Assembly (NCBI GenBank): GCA_036823295.1
Contig: DAISGD010000013.1
Location: 1-64,000 of the forward strand
Origin: UBA4742 sp002403895
GTDB lineage: Bacteria > Actinomycetota > Acidimicrobiia > Acidimicrobiales > Acidimicrobilacustridaceae
Direction of reading: 5' to 3'
Length of the DNA: 64,000 nt
Shown here one piece after another: positions 31,747-43,544 of this stretch (position 1 is the first letter of the stretch; each line of letters opens with the position of its first letter). The position numbers and the translations under genes were made by a program. The notes under the pieces were generated by a model that saw nothing but the letters and a program-made list of their open reading frames with translations, did not search any database and was not told the DNA's origin.

Positions 31747-33462
31747 GGGACGTTCGGTGTCGGCCAGGGCGTCCAGCAGGGCGTCGTGAGCGGCGGCCCG
31801 CACCAGCCATTGGTCCTCACTGGGACCCAGCACCTCGACCCCGCCGGGACCGGCGGCGATGGTGGCCTCCAGCCGCTCGATGAATGCCGGGGCGGACGGT
31901 CCCGAGACGGTGGCCATTGCCGCTGCCGGAGGGAAGCGCAGCAGCGCCCGCCGCTCCGCCTCGGCGGCGGTGACCCGGGCGGGATCGCCCAGCAGGGCGG
32001 CCTGCACCACCTCGTGGTGGGGCAGGCGGGTCTGGATCAAGATGCGCCCCCCACCCCGGCGGCCACCCACCAGCCGAGCGGCCCGCACCAGCAGGGCCAG
32101 GGCCTCCTCGGCGGCGCGGTAGCGAGGGGCGAGCAACTCCTGGTCGAAGTCGAGGAAGGCCACCACATCGGCCGAATCGATTTGGTGGAGGGCCGCTTCG
32201 GTACCGACGTAGATGCGGGCGTCACCGACGGCGGCGCCCTCCGCTCCCCGCACCGCCGAAGGCCCTCCGCCGGCCTTGGTTACCTCGACCACCGGCTCCC
32301 GGGCCAGCGCCTCCAACTCCTCGCGCACGCGGGTGACCCCTGCCCGCAGGTTCTTGAACGCGGTTCCGCCACACGCCAGGCACGTGGGGGGTCGGGTGGT
32401 CCCGCACCTACGGCACTCGAACTGGCGGTCGTCGGTGAGCACCACGGCGGCGTCGCACCGCTCGCACCGGGCCGTCTCCCCACACACCGCGCACGCCAGC
32501 AGGCGCGACCGGCCCGTACGGTTCAGCACACAGACGACTCGGCCCCCCGAGCGCAGGGCGGTCACCAGCCGGTCGGAGAACAGCCCACTGCGAGTGGGAT
32601 CGTCGTCACGGCGATCGACCACATCCACCACCGGCCAGCCGTCGCGTTCGGCGGCCCTCGACGGCGCCACCAACTGCCCCCAGCTCAATGCCTCCAACGA
32701 CGGCATGGGTGACACCAGGACACAGGGCACGCCCGCCCGCCGGGCCCGCTCGACGGCCACATCGCGGGCATGCCAAGTGGGGGCCTGCTCCTGTTGCCAG
32801 GACTCGTCGTGCTCGTCGAACACGACCACCGCAGCCAGGTCTTCAACCGGTCCCCAAGCCGCCGCCCGGCTCCCCACCACCACCGCCCCGGCTCGGGCCT
32901 GGGCCCAGTCCCGCGGCAGGATGGCCACCGACAGGCCGGCTCGACGTAGCCGCAAACCCAGGTGACGGGCCCCGCTGATCGACGGCACCAGGATGAGCGC
33001 GTGGCCGCGGGCGGCCGCGGCCAACGCCACCGGGTAGCGATCGGCGGCCGGAGGTAGGCGCAGGACGGCCCGCGGGTGGCCGAGCGCCTCGGCCACCAGC
33101 TCGTCGCCCGGGGTGTGGACCGGAGGGCCCGTCCGGCCCGGGGCCGGGAGCGCTCGCACCGCCCCGTCGGCCGACGCCGTGCGCAGGAACTGGGCCGGGC
33201 GCCCGGCCCAGCGCCAGGCCGCCCATCGGGCCAGATCGATCAGTTCGCTCGATGGCCCCCACCCGGTCACCTTGGCCAGCGGCCGCAGCTCCACGCCCGA
33301 TGGTGGCTCGACGCCGTCGTCGACCACCCAACCGCCCACCCGACGTCCGTGGAGGGCGATCCGCACCTGACTCCCGACGCGCACCTGGTCACCAAGAACT
33401 TCGGGGACCAGGTAGTCGAACGGCTTGTTGATGGCCGGCTGATCCGGCAACACCCGCACCAC
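31705..33462 (-). CDS. priA: PriA-like primosomal protein without helicase motifs
   Basis: Replication restart factor of 585 residues. The N-terminal DNA-binding domain (RVLPDQPAINKPFDYLVPE) and the eight zinc cysteines of two fingers (CAVCGETARCERC and CRRCGTTRPPTCLAC) are present. The Walker A GxGKT is absent: the matching region reads PPAADRYPVALAAAA, and the DExH box has become FDEHDESW. This matches the actinobacterial PriA class predicted to lack helicase activity. GTG 33462 or 33459 is the start; no Shine-Dalgarno is seen. It follows metK after about 100 nt and overlaps the SpoU gene at its end. Confidence 0.94.
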   Translation of the reverse strand: MVRVLPDQPAINKPFDYLVPEVLGDQVRVGSQVRIALHGRRVGGWVVDDGVEPPSGVELRPLAKVTGWGPSSELIDLARWAAWRWAGRPAQFLRTASADGAVRALPAPGRTGPPVHTPGDELVAEALGHPRAVLRLPPAADRYPVALAAAARGHALILVPSISGARHLGLRLRRAGLSVAILPRDWAQARAGAVVVGSRAAAWGPVEDLAAVVVFDEHDESWQQEQAPTWHARDVAVERARRAGVPCVLVSPMPSLEALSWGQLVAPSRAAERDGWPVVDVVDRRDDDPTRSGLFSDRLVTALRSGGRVVCVLNRTGRSRLLACAVCGETARCERCDAAVVLTDDRQFECRRCGTTRPPTCLACGGTAFKNLRAGVTRVREELEALAREPVVEVTKAGGGPSAVRGAEGAAVGDARIYVGTEAALHQIDSADVVAFLDFDQELLAPRYRAAEEALALLVRAARLVGGRRGGGRILIQTRLPHHEVVQAALLGDPARVTAAEAERRALLRFPPAAAMATVSGPSAPAFIERLEATIAAGPGGVEVLGPSEDQWLVRAAAHDALLDALADTERPSGRLRIVVDPLRL

Positions 33463-33566
33463 CCGGAACGGGCCAGCGTCAGGCGCCGGCCGCTCGGGCT
33501 CGGGTGGGGGCCCGGGCGCCGACTCCGGTTCCCGGGCGGGTCCGGCGGGCGGCGGGAAGGGAAGGG

Positions 33567-34766
33567 TCAGAGGCCCAGGGCCGACTTGAGGGCGTCGACG
33601 CGGTCGGTGTGTTCCCAGGTGAACCCACCATCGGTGGGCTTGCGACCGAAGTGGCCGTAGGCCGCGGTCCGCTTGTAGATGGGTCGGCGCAGGTCGAGGT
33701 CACGCAGGATGGCCGCCGGGCGCAGGTCGAACACCTGGGTCACGGCCTCGATGATCTTCGTGTTGTCGACGGTCTCGGTCCCGAACGTCTCCACCATGAC
33801 CGACACCGGATGGGCCACGCCGATGGCGTAGGCCACCTGGACCTCACACCGATCGGCGGCGCCAGCAGCGACGACGTTCTTGGCCACCCACCGGGCGGCG
33901 TAGGCGGCCGAGCGGTCGACCTTCGAAGGGTCCTTGCCCGAGAACGCCCCGCCGCCGTGGCGGCCCATACCCCCGTAGGTGTCGACGATGATCTTGCGGC
34001 CGGTGAGACCGGCGTCCCCCACAGGACCGCCGATGACGAAGCGTCCGGTCGGGTTCACGTAGATCTCGTAGTCGTCGTCGGCGAACTCGGCCGGAACGAT
34101 GGGACGGATCACGTTCTCGATGAGGTCGGGACGGATGACCTCATCGCGGTCCACGCCGTCGTTGTGCTGGGTGGAGATGAGCACCGCCCGCAGCTTGACC
34201 GGCTTGCCGTCTTCGTAGTCGAACGTCACCTGCGTCTTGCCGTCGGGGCGCAGGTAGGGCACGGTGCCGGCCCGGCGCACCTCGGCCAGGCGCTCGGCCA
34301 GCCGATGGGCCAAATGGATCGGCAGCGGCATGAGCTCGGGCGTCTCGTTGCAGGCGTAGCCGAACATCATCCCCTGATCGCCGGCACCCTGCTTGTTGAG
34401 CAGATCCTCACCTGAGGTGCCCGACCGGACCTCCTCGGAGTCATCGACACCTTGGGCGATGTCGGGCGACTGCTCGTCGAGCGAGACCAGCACGCCGACC
34501 GTGTTGCCGTCGTAGCCGTAGGACTCCCGGTTGTACCCGATCTCGTTGATGGTGCTGCGGACGATCTTGGGGATGTCCACGTAGCCGGAAGTGGTGATCT
34601 CGCCGCCGACGATGGCGAGGCCGGTCGTCACAAAGGTCTCGCAGGCAACCCGGCTCATCGGGTCCTGCTCGAGCATCGCGTCCAGAATGGCGTCGGAGAT
34701 CTGGTCGGCCATCTTGTCGGGATGGCCTTCGGTGACCGACTCGCTCGTAAAGGTCCAGCTACTCAC
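33567..34766 (-). CDS. metK: S-adenosylmethionine synthetase
   Basis: Makes SAM from methionine and ATP. The 399-residue protein has SVTEGHPDKMADQISDAILD near the start, the signature GAGDQGMMFGYA, and GGGAFSGKDPSKVDRSAAYA. AGAGGAG lies before the GTG start at 34766, which overlaps the coaBC stop (GTGA). SAM from this enzyme feeds the several methylases encoded in the window. Confidence 0.98.
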   Translation of the reverse strand: MSSWTFTSESVTEGHPDKMADQISDAILDAMLEQDPMSRVACETFVTTGLAIVGGEITTSGYVDIPKIVRSTINEIGYNRESYGYDGNTVGVLVSLDEQSPDIAQGVDDSEEVRSGTSGEDLLNKQGAGDQGMMFGYACNETPELMPLPIHLAHRLAERLAEVRRAGTVPYLRPDGKTQVTFDYEDGKPVKLRAVLISTQHNDGVDRDEVIRPDLIENVIRPIVPAEFADDDYEIYVNPTGRFVIGGPVGDAGLTGRKIIVDTYGGMGRHGGGAFSGKDPSKVDRSAAYAARWVAKNVVAAGAADRCEVQVAYAIGVAHPVSVMVETFGTETVDNTKIIEAVTQVFDLRPAAILRDLDLRRPIYKRTAAYGHFGRKPTDGGFTWEHTDRVDALKSALGL

Positions 34767-36022
34767 AGGTTCTCCTCTTGGGTCCCGACCCCGGGATGGG
34801 GATCGGATGCGTTGGGTGTGGCCGGCGTGCCCCCGGAGGCACGCCACGCCACGATGGCGTCCCACACGGCATCAGCAATCGCTCGCTTGTCAGTGAGCGG
34901 AACATTCTGCTCCATGCCAGCGGCATCGATGATCATGACCTTGTTGGTGTCGTGCTCGAACCCCGCTCCCGGAGCCGACACGTCGTTGGCCACGATGAGG
35001 TCCAGGCCCTTGCGCTCGAGCTTGCCCCGGGCGTTGGCCAACACGTCGTTGGTCTCGGCGGCGAACCCCACCAGGGTCTGACCGGTGGGCTTGGCTCGGC
35101 CCAGGTCGACCAGGAAGTCGTGGGTGGGCTCGAGCACGAGCCGGGGGACGGCGTCGGTCTTTTTGATCTTGTGGTCAGCGACGTCGACCGGGCGGAAGTC
35201 AGCCACCGCCGCGGCCATGATGATGACGTCCTGGTCGGTGCCCCGGGGGACGACGGCAGCTTCCATCTCGGCGGCGCTGTTGACGTTGACCACCTCGACA
35301 TCTCCGGCGGGGATGGGACGGTCGACGGTGGAGACCAGCACCACCTTGGCGCCGCGTGCCGAGGCCGCCTCGGCCAGGGCATAGCCCTGCTTGCCTGACG
35401 ACCGGTTCGTGATGACCCGCACCGGGTCGATCGCCTCGCGGGTGCCCCCGGCAGTAACCATGACCCGCAGCCCGTCGAGGTCGCCTGGGGCGAGCACCGC
35501 CTCGGCCCGAGCCACGATATCGGCCGGGTCGGCCAGGCGCCCAGTGCCGACATCACCGCCGGCGAGGCGGCCCGCTGCCGGGTCGACGACGTGGACCCCT
35601 CGACGACGCAGGGTGGCCAGGTTTTCCTGGACGGCCGGGTGTTCCCACATCTCGGTGTGCATGGCCGGGCAGATGACCACGGGAGCCCGGGTAGCCAGCA
35701 ACGTGGCGGTCAGGAGGTCATGCGAGATGCCGGCCGCATAGTCGCCGATGAGCCGGGCAGTGGCGGGACAGACGAGGACGAGGTCGGCCTTCTGCCCGAG
35801 GCGGGTATGCGGGATCGGGTCGCGCTCGTCCCACAACGACGTCTGTACCGGCTCGGAGGCCAGGGCGGAGAAGGTCGTCTCACCCACGAACCGGGTGGCA
35901 CCGCGGGTCATGACCGGTGCCACATAGGCACCGGCATCGACCAGACGACGGCAGACCTCCACCGCCTTGTAGGCCGCTATACCCCCGGAAACTCCGAGGA
36001 CGATGGTGCGTCCGGCCAGCAT
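34763..36022 (-). CDS. coaBC: Bifunctional phosphopantothenoylcysteine synthase/decarboxylase
   Basis: Two steps of coenzyme A synthesis in one chain of 419 residues. The N-terminal CoaC flavoprotein domain (about 1-185) has GVSGGIAAYKAVEVCRRL and the active-site region CPAMHTEMWEHPA; the C-terminal CoaB domain (about 195-400) has VTAGGTREAIDPVRVITNRSSGKQG. The ATG at 36022 gives the standard MLAGRTIVLGVSGGI start. It lies between rpoZ and metK, the conserved actinobacterial order. Confidence 0.97.
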   Translation of the reverse strand: MLAGRTIVLGVSGGIAAYKAVEVCRRLVDAGAYVAPVMTRGATRFVGETTFSALASEPVQTSLWDERDPIPHTRLGQKADLVLVCPATARLIGDYAAGISHDLLTATLLATRAPVVICPAMHTEMWEHPAVQENLATLRRRGVHVVDPAAGRLAGGDVGTGRLADPADIVARAEAVLAPGDLDGLRVMVTAGGTREAIDPVRVITNRSSGKQGYALAEAASARGAKVVLVSTVDRPIPAGDVEVVNVNSAAEMEAAVVPRGTDQDVIIMAAAVADFRPVDVADHKIKKTDAVPRLVLEPTHDFLVDLGRAKPTGQTLVGFAAETNDVLANARGKLERKGLDLIVANDVSAPGAGFEHDTNKVMIIDAAGMEQNVPLTDKRAIADAVWDAIVAWRASGGTPATPNASDPHPGVGTQEENL

Positions 36023-36038
36023 CGCGGGACCGGAGGGG

Positions 36039-36341
36039 CTACTCGGAGGAGGCGGCGGACGCGCTCTCGGCGCCTTCGTCACCGGCCCCGTCGCCTTCGA
36101 GCGGGACGGCCACGATCTTGTCGGCGGCGATCTCCTCGAACGCGATCGAAAGCGGCTTGCGGGCCACCGAGGTCACCTGGGGCGGCACGTTGGCCCCCAG
36201 GCCATCGGCCAGCTGACCGAAGTAGGAGTTGATCTGGCGGGCCCGCATCGACCCGAGGGTGACCAACGTGAACCTCGAGTTGACCTTGCCGAGAAGATCC
36301 TCGATCTTGGGGCTCATCATCGAGTCATGGACCTGGGCCAC
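36039..36341 (-). CDS. rpoZ: RNA polymerase omega subunit
   Basis: A small subunit that helps RNA polymerase assemble. The core reads MMSPKIEDLLGKVNSRFTLVTLGSMRARQINSYF in pieces, then KPLSIAFEEIAADKI. GTG 36341, 4 nt after GGAGAG, is taken as the start (100 residues); TTG 36353 and ATG 36320 are alternatives. The tail (about 82-100) is acidic and serine-rich. It lies between gmk and coaBC. Confidence 0.94.
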   Translation of the reverse strand: MAQVHDSMMSPKIEDLLGKVNSRFTLVTLGSMRARQINSYFGQLADGLGANVPPQVTSVARKPLSIAFEEIAADKIVAVPLEGDGAGDEGAESASAASSE

Positions 36342-36441
36342 GGGGCTCTCCAAAAGGGTTGACAGGGGGGACGGCAGCGAGGGGTGACCGCCGAACGGAA
36401 ACGAACAACAATCCTAGCAGCCCGCGAGGGCAGGACCCTCT

Positions 36442-36984
36442 TCAGGACCGGGCGCTCCGAGCCTCGGCGATGATGCCCTCGATCTCGGCCACGGCGTCGT
36501 CCAACCGGCCATTGACGACCACATTCGCGCAGAGCTCGCGAGCGGCGTCCGCTTCCTGGTCGGATTTCGCCAGGCGCTGGGCGACGAGCTCATCGGAGTC
36601 ACCCCGACCCCGCAGCCGCTGCTCCTGAATCGCCCGGGACGGTGCCTCCAGGAAGATCAAGACGGCGTCCGGCACCCGTTCGAGGACGTGGCTGGCGCCC
36701 TGGACGTCGATCTCCAGCACCACATCCGAGCCGGCCTCGGCCTGCGGATAGGGACTGCCGTAGAGGTTGCCAAGGAACTCCGCCCACTCGAGAAAGCCGT
36801 TCTCGGCCACATGGGCCTTGAACGTGTCGGCATCGACGAACGAGTAGGCGGTGTCGGACTCACCCAAGCGTGGCGCGCGCGTCGTCCAGGACCGGCTCAG
36901 CCACAGGTTCGGGTCCCGGTCGACCAGGCGGGCGACGACGGTGCCCTTACCCACTCCGCCAGGCCCGGAGACGACGATGATCAT
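36442..36984 (-). CDS. gmk: Guanylate kinase
   Basis: Phosphorylates GMP to GDP. The 180-residue protein has the P-loop GPGGVGKGT (residues 7-15), the GMP-binding SRSWTTRAPRLGESD and LEWAEFLGNLYGSP, and EIDVQGASHVL. It is on the short side for the family but complete. It follows mihF by 31 nt and precedes rpoZ by about 100 nt, a gap with no recognisable element beyond a minus 10-like TAGGAT. Confidence 0.97.
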   Translation of the reverse strand: MIIVVSGPGGVGKGTVVARLVDRDPNLWLSRSWTTRAPRLGESDTAYSFVDADTFKAHVAENGFLEWAEFLGNLYGSPYPQAEAGSDVVLEIDVQGASHVLERVPDAVLIFLEAPSRAIQEQRLRGRGDSDELVAQRLAKSDQEADAARELCANVVVNGRLDDAVAEIEGIIAEARSARS

Positions 36985-37015
36985 GGACGCGGCAGATCGA
37001 TCAGCGGAGCGTGGC

Positions 37016-37333
37016 TCAGCTGGGGAAGGCCTTCAGCAGCGACTCGCGCTGCTGAGCCCCGAGGCCGCGCACCCGGCGGGTGTCGCTGATCCCGACCTCT
37101 TCCATGGTGCGACGGGCCTTCACCTTGCCCACCCCGGGGAGGGATTCGAGCACGGCGACGACCTTCATCTTGCCGATGATGTCGTCACCTTCGGCTTGTT
37201 CGAGCAGTTCGCGCAGGTTGATCGACCCCATCTTGAGGCGTTCCTTCAGCTCGGCGCGAGCGCGGCGAGCCTTGGCCGCCTTTTCGAGGGCGGCCTGGCG
37301 CTGCTCGGGTGAGAGTGTGGGCGGAAGCGGCAT
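37016..37333 (-). CDS. mihF: Integration host factor, actinobacterial type (mIHF)
   Basis: A nucleoid-associated DNA-binding protein of 105 residues, unrelated to E. coli IHF. The N-terminal helix is rich in basic residues (KAAKARRARAELKERLKMG), and the C-terminal helix-two-turns-helix contains VLESLPGVGKVKARRTMEEVGI, which grips DNA. The ATG at 37333 matches the usual PLPPTLSPEQR opening. Its position between pyrF and gmk is conserved in Actinobacteria. Confidence 0.96.
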   Translation of the reverse strand: MPLPPTLSPEQRQAALEKAAKARRARAELKERLKMGSINLRELLEQAEGDDIIGKMKVVAVLESLPGVGKVKARRTMEEVGISDTRRVRGLGAQQRESLLKAFPS

Positions 37334-37405
37334 GAGGCGCACCCTAGCGCGGTCACCGGAAGGCTCGTCCCCGCGCCGGGTGGAGCGACGGAGGCCGGGC
37401 CTCGA

Positions 37406-38113
37406 TCACACCAACTCGGCCACCAGCGCCTCCGCCGCGGCCGCCGGGTGGTCCGCCTCGGTTACGGCCCGTCCGATCACCAACAGGTCGGCCCCCTGGT
37501 CCAAGGCCTCCCGGGGTGTGGCCGCCCGGGCCTGGTCATGCACGGGACTCCCCTTGGGGCGGATGCCCGGTACCACCCGCAGAAGGCCGGGGGCGATCTG
37601 GCGAGCCTCGGCCAGATCGGCAGCCGCGCACACGATTCCTGCGCACTCCGTCTCCGCGGCGAGCGCCACCCGTGCGGGCAGGATGTGGGGCGGGGCGTCG
37701 GCATCGCTGGTCAGCACCGTGACCGCCAGCGGGTAGGGCTCCGGCAGCCCGGCGCGTGATGCCCCTTCCCGCAACCCCTCGACCCCCGCGCGCAACATCA
37801 CGGCGTCGCCCCGGGCATGCAGGGTCAGGTAGCGGGCACCGACGGCTCCGAGGACCCGGGCGGCCTTGCCCACGGTGGTGGGGATGTCGAGCAACTTGAG
37901 GTCCATGAACACGTCGTAGCCCTGCTCCACGAGGCTGCCGATGGCGTCGGGGCCAGCCGCCGAGAACAGTTCGAGGCCCACCTTGGCCACCCCGAACCAG
38001 GGGCGCAGCTCGCGCGACAGCCGCAGCGCGGGCACCAGGTCGTCGGCGTCGAGCACCAGGACGAGCTTGTTGCGGATCTCGTCAGGGATGGCAGCAGCGG
38101 ATTCAGCGGGCAC
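37406..38113 (-). CDS. pyrF: Orotidine 5'-phosphate decarboxylase
   Basis: Last step to UMP. The 235-residue TIM barrel has the catalytic segment FMDLKLLDIPTTV (group I type), LTLHARGDAVMLRAGV and the phosphate-binding VVPGIRPKGS. The D-K-D charge network is intact in DLKLLDIP. The GTG at 38113 starts inside pyrD (11-nt overlap). mihF follows after 72 nt. Confidence 0.97.
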   Translation of the reverse strand: MPAESAAAIPDEIRNKLVLVLDADDLVPALRLSRELRPWFGVAKVGLELFSAAGPDAIGSLVEQGYDVFMDLKLLDIPTTVGKAARVLGAVGARYLTLHARGDAVMLRAGVEGLREGASRAGLPEPYPLAVTVLTSDADAPPHILPARVALAAETECAGIVCAAADLAEARQIAPGLLRVVPGIRPKGSPVHDQARAATPREALDQGADLLVIGRAVTEADHPAAAAEALVAELV

Positions 38114-39011
38114 GGACTTCTCCGATCAGTTCGGTGACAGCGGCGACTCCTCGACGCCGGCACCAGGTTTGGATTTCTTCGGACACCCGTCCCGCGGCCC
38201 GAGGGTCGGCAAACGTTGCCGTCCCCACCTGAACGGCCGAGGCCCCGGCCAACATGAGTTCGATAGCGTCGATGCCGGTCGAGACCCCGCCCACCCCGAC
38301 AATGGGGAGATCGGGCAATGCCCGGTGGACATCGTGGACGGCGCGCACCGCCACCGGGTGGATGGCCGGACCGGACAGACCGCCTCCCCCTCCACCGAGA
38401 CGCAAGAGCCGGGTCTCGGGGTCGATGGCCATGCCCAGGACGGTGTTGATCAGGGTGACCGCTTCGGCCCCTGCGTCGCGGGCGGCTTCGGCGATGGGCA
38501 CCAGACTGGCCACATTGGGGCTGAGCTTGGCCCACACCGGGCGGCCACAGGCCAGAGACGCCCGCACGGCCTCCGCCGTGGTCTCCGGCAGCTGGGCGAA
38601 CATGTCGCGACCATGGTGGAGGTTGGGACACGAGAGATTCGCCTCGACGGCCACCACCTCTGGCGGGGCATCGGCCAGGGCCTCGGCGGCCGCGGCGTAC
38701 TCATCGACGGTACGACCCCAGATGCTGGCCACCACCCGGGCGCCGGTGGCCAGCAGCGGGGGAAGCTCGTGCTCCAGCCATGCGGCCACCCCGGGACCCT
38801 GAAGACCCACCGAGTTGAGCATGCCGCCCTGGGTCTCGTGCACCCGGGGAGCCGGGTTCCCAGCCCACGGCTCGGCCGACAGCGACTTCACCACCACCGC
38901 CCCCAACGACGACAGGTCCAGGTAGCGGGCCAACTCATCGCCATGCCCCCCCGTCCCCGACGCCGTCATCACCGGATTCGGCAGAAACACACTCCCCACG
39001 CGCGTGCTCAT
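38103..39011 (-). CDS. pyrD: Dihydroorotate dehydrogenase, class 1
   Basis: Oxidises dihydroorotate to orotate with FMN. The catalytic cysteine lies in EANLSCPNLHHG, marking class 1 (soluble) rather than the membrane class 2 enzyme. Other blocks are NPVMTASGTGGHG, GGMLNSVGLQGPGV and the FMN-binding VGVGGVSTGIDAIELMLAGAS. Class 1B enzymes need a PyrK partner, which is not in the window, so the electron acceptor is uncertain. ATG 39011 (302 residues) is preferred over ATG 39038; neither has a clear ribosome-binding site. Confidence 0.95.
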   Translation of the reverse strand: MSTRVGSVFLPNPVMTASGTGGHGDELARYLDLSSLGAVVVKSLSAEPWAGNPAPRVHETQGGMLNSVGLQGPGVAAWLEHELPPLLATGARVVASIWGRTVDEYAAAAEALADAPPEVVAVEANLSCPNLHHGRDMFAQLPETTAEAVRASLACGRPVWAKLSPNVASLVPIAEAARDAGAEAVTLINTVLGMAIDPETRLLRLGGGGGGLSGPAIHPVAVRAVHDVHRALPDLPIVGVGGVSTGIDAIELMLAGASAVQVGTATFADPRAAGRVSEEIQTWCRRRGVAAVTELIGEVRAR

Positions 39012-39067
39012 GTTCGCTGGCTGACCGCTACGGCTCATTTACACCGTGTCCATATTCTTCATCCTCA

Positions 39068-42376
<3,309 letters not shown>

Positions 42377-42392
42377 CAGACGTGTGCTTCCA

Positions 42393-43544
42393 TCAGGTGT
42401 GGGTTTCCATCAAGTCGTCGAACAGCCCGAAGAGGTACCGGGCGTCGTGGGGGCCGGGGCCGGCCTCGGGGTGGTACTGCACGCTGAAGGCCGGCACATC
42501 TCGGCACCGGATGCCCTCGATGGTGCCGTCGTTCAGGTTGATGTGGCTCACCTCCGCGGTGGTCAGCGTGCCTTCGCCAACGCAGTAGTTGTGGTTCTGA
42601 CTGGTGATCTCGACCGTATTGGTCTCCAGCCGTCGGACCGGGTGGTTCCCGCCGTGATGGCCGAAGGGCAGCTTGTAGGTGGTCCCGCCCAGCGCCAAAC
42701 ACAGGAGCTGGTGACCGAGGCAGATGCCGAACACCGGCACCTCCCCCAGTAGGCCACCGATGGCCTCACTGGCGTAGCCGACGGCCGCAGGATCGCCGGG
42801 GCCGTTGGACAGGAACACCCCGTCGGGCCGGCGGGCCAGTACCTCGGCGGCGGAGGTCGAGGCCGGTACCACCTCGATGGTGGCGATCTCGCTCAGCTGG
42901 GTGAGGATGGACCGCTTGATGCCGAAGTCGTAGGCCACCACCCGCCGCGGACCCATGCCCACGGTGTAGGGCTCGGCGCAGGTGACCCTGGCAGCCAGGT
43001 CGGTGTGGTCGGTGCCGGGCTCGTCGGCCGCGGCCTGTTTCACGATGGCGTGGTCGGCGGTACCGAACGCACCGGGCATGGCTCCCATCTCGCGCAGATG
43101 GCGGGTGAGGCGCCGAGTGTCGATGCCGGCGATCCCCGGGATGGCGTGATGGCGCAGGAAGGCGTCGAGATCCCCGCCGCTGCGCCAGTTGGAGCGGCGG
43201 CGGGCCAGGTCGCGCACGATCACACCTCGACAGAACGGGCGCCGGGCCTCGTCGTCGGCCGCCGTCACGCCGTAGTTGCCGATGTGGGGGTAGGTGAAGG
43301 TGATGACCTGTCCGGCGTAGGACGGATCGGTGATGACTTCCTGATAGCCGGTGAGCACGGTGTTGAACACCACCTCGCCGGTAGCGACCCACCCTTCTTC
43401 CTCGACCTTGCGTGGCACTCCGGCGGTTTCCGCGGCCCGGTCAAGCAAGGTCGTCGGGGGGGCGGCGCCGATGGCCTCACCCTCGAAGGTGGTGCCGTCG
43501 GCCAGGACCAGCAGCGCCTCGGTGATGCCGTTGCCGCTGGTCAT
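42393..43544 (-). CDS. carA: Carbamoyl phosphate synthase small subunit
   Basis: The glutamine amidotransferase partner of CarB. The class I triad is present: the nucleophile C275 in FGICLGHQL, and H and E in the closing HPEAGPGPHD. NGPGDP marks the oxyanion region. Compared with the usual opening, where DGTTFEGEAIGA runs straight into GEVVFNTVLTGYQE, there is an extra stretch of about 25 residues (28-53). The ATG at 43544 overlaps the pyrC stop (ATGA). Confidence 0.97.
   Translation of the reverse strand: MTSGNGITEALLVLADGTTFEGEAIGAAPPTTLLDRAAETAGVPRKVEEEGWVATGEVVFNTVLTGYQEVITDPSYAGQVITFTYPHIGNYGVTAADDEARRPFCRGVIVRDLARRRSNWRSGGDLDAFLRHHAIPGIAGIDTRRLTRHLREMGAMPGAFGTADHAIVKQAAADEPGTDHTDLAARVTCAEPYTVGMGPRRVVAYDFGIKRSILTQLSEIATIEVVPASTSAAEVLARRPDGVFLSNGPGDPAAVGYASEAIGGLLGEVPVFGICLGHQLLCLALGGTTYKLPFGHHGGNHPVRRLETNTVEITSQNHNYCVGEGTLTTAEVSHINLNDGTIEGIRCRDVPAFSVQYHPEAGPGPHDARYLFGLFDDLMETHT

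Noticed and set aside
36354..36441. Promoter of rpoZ
   Set aside because: A TAGGAT minus 10-like element is present but no minus 35 at a usable distance.
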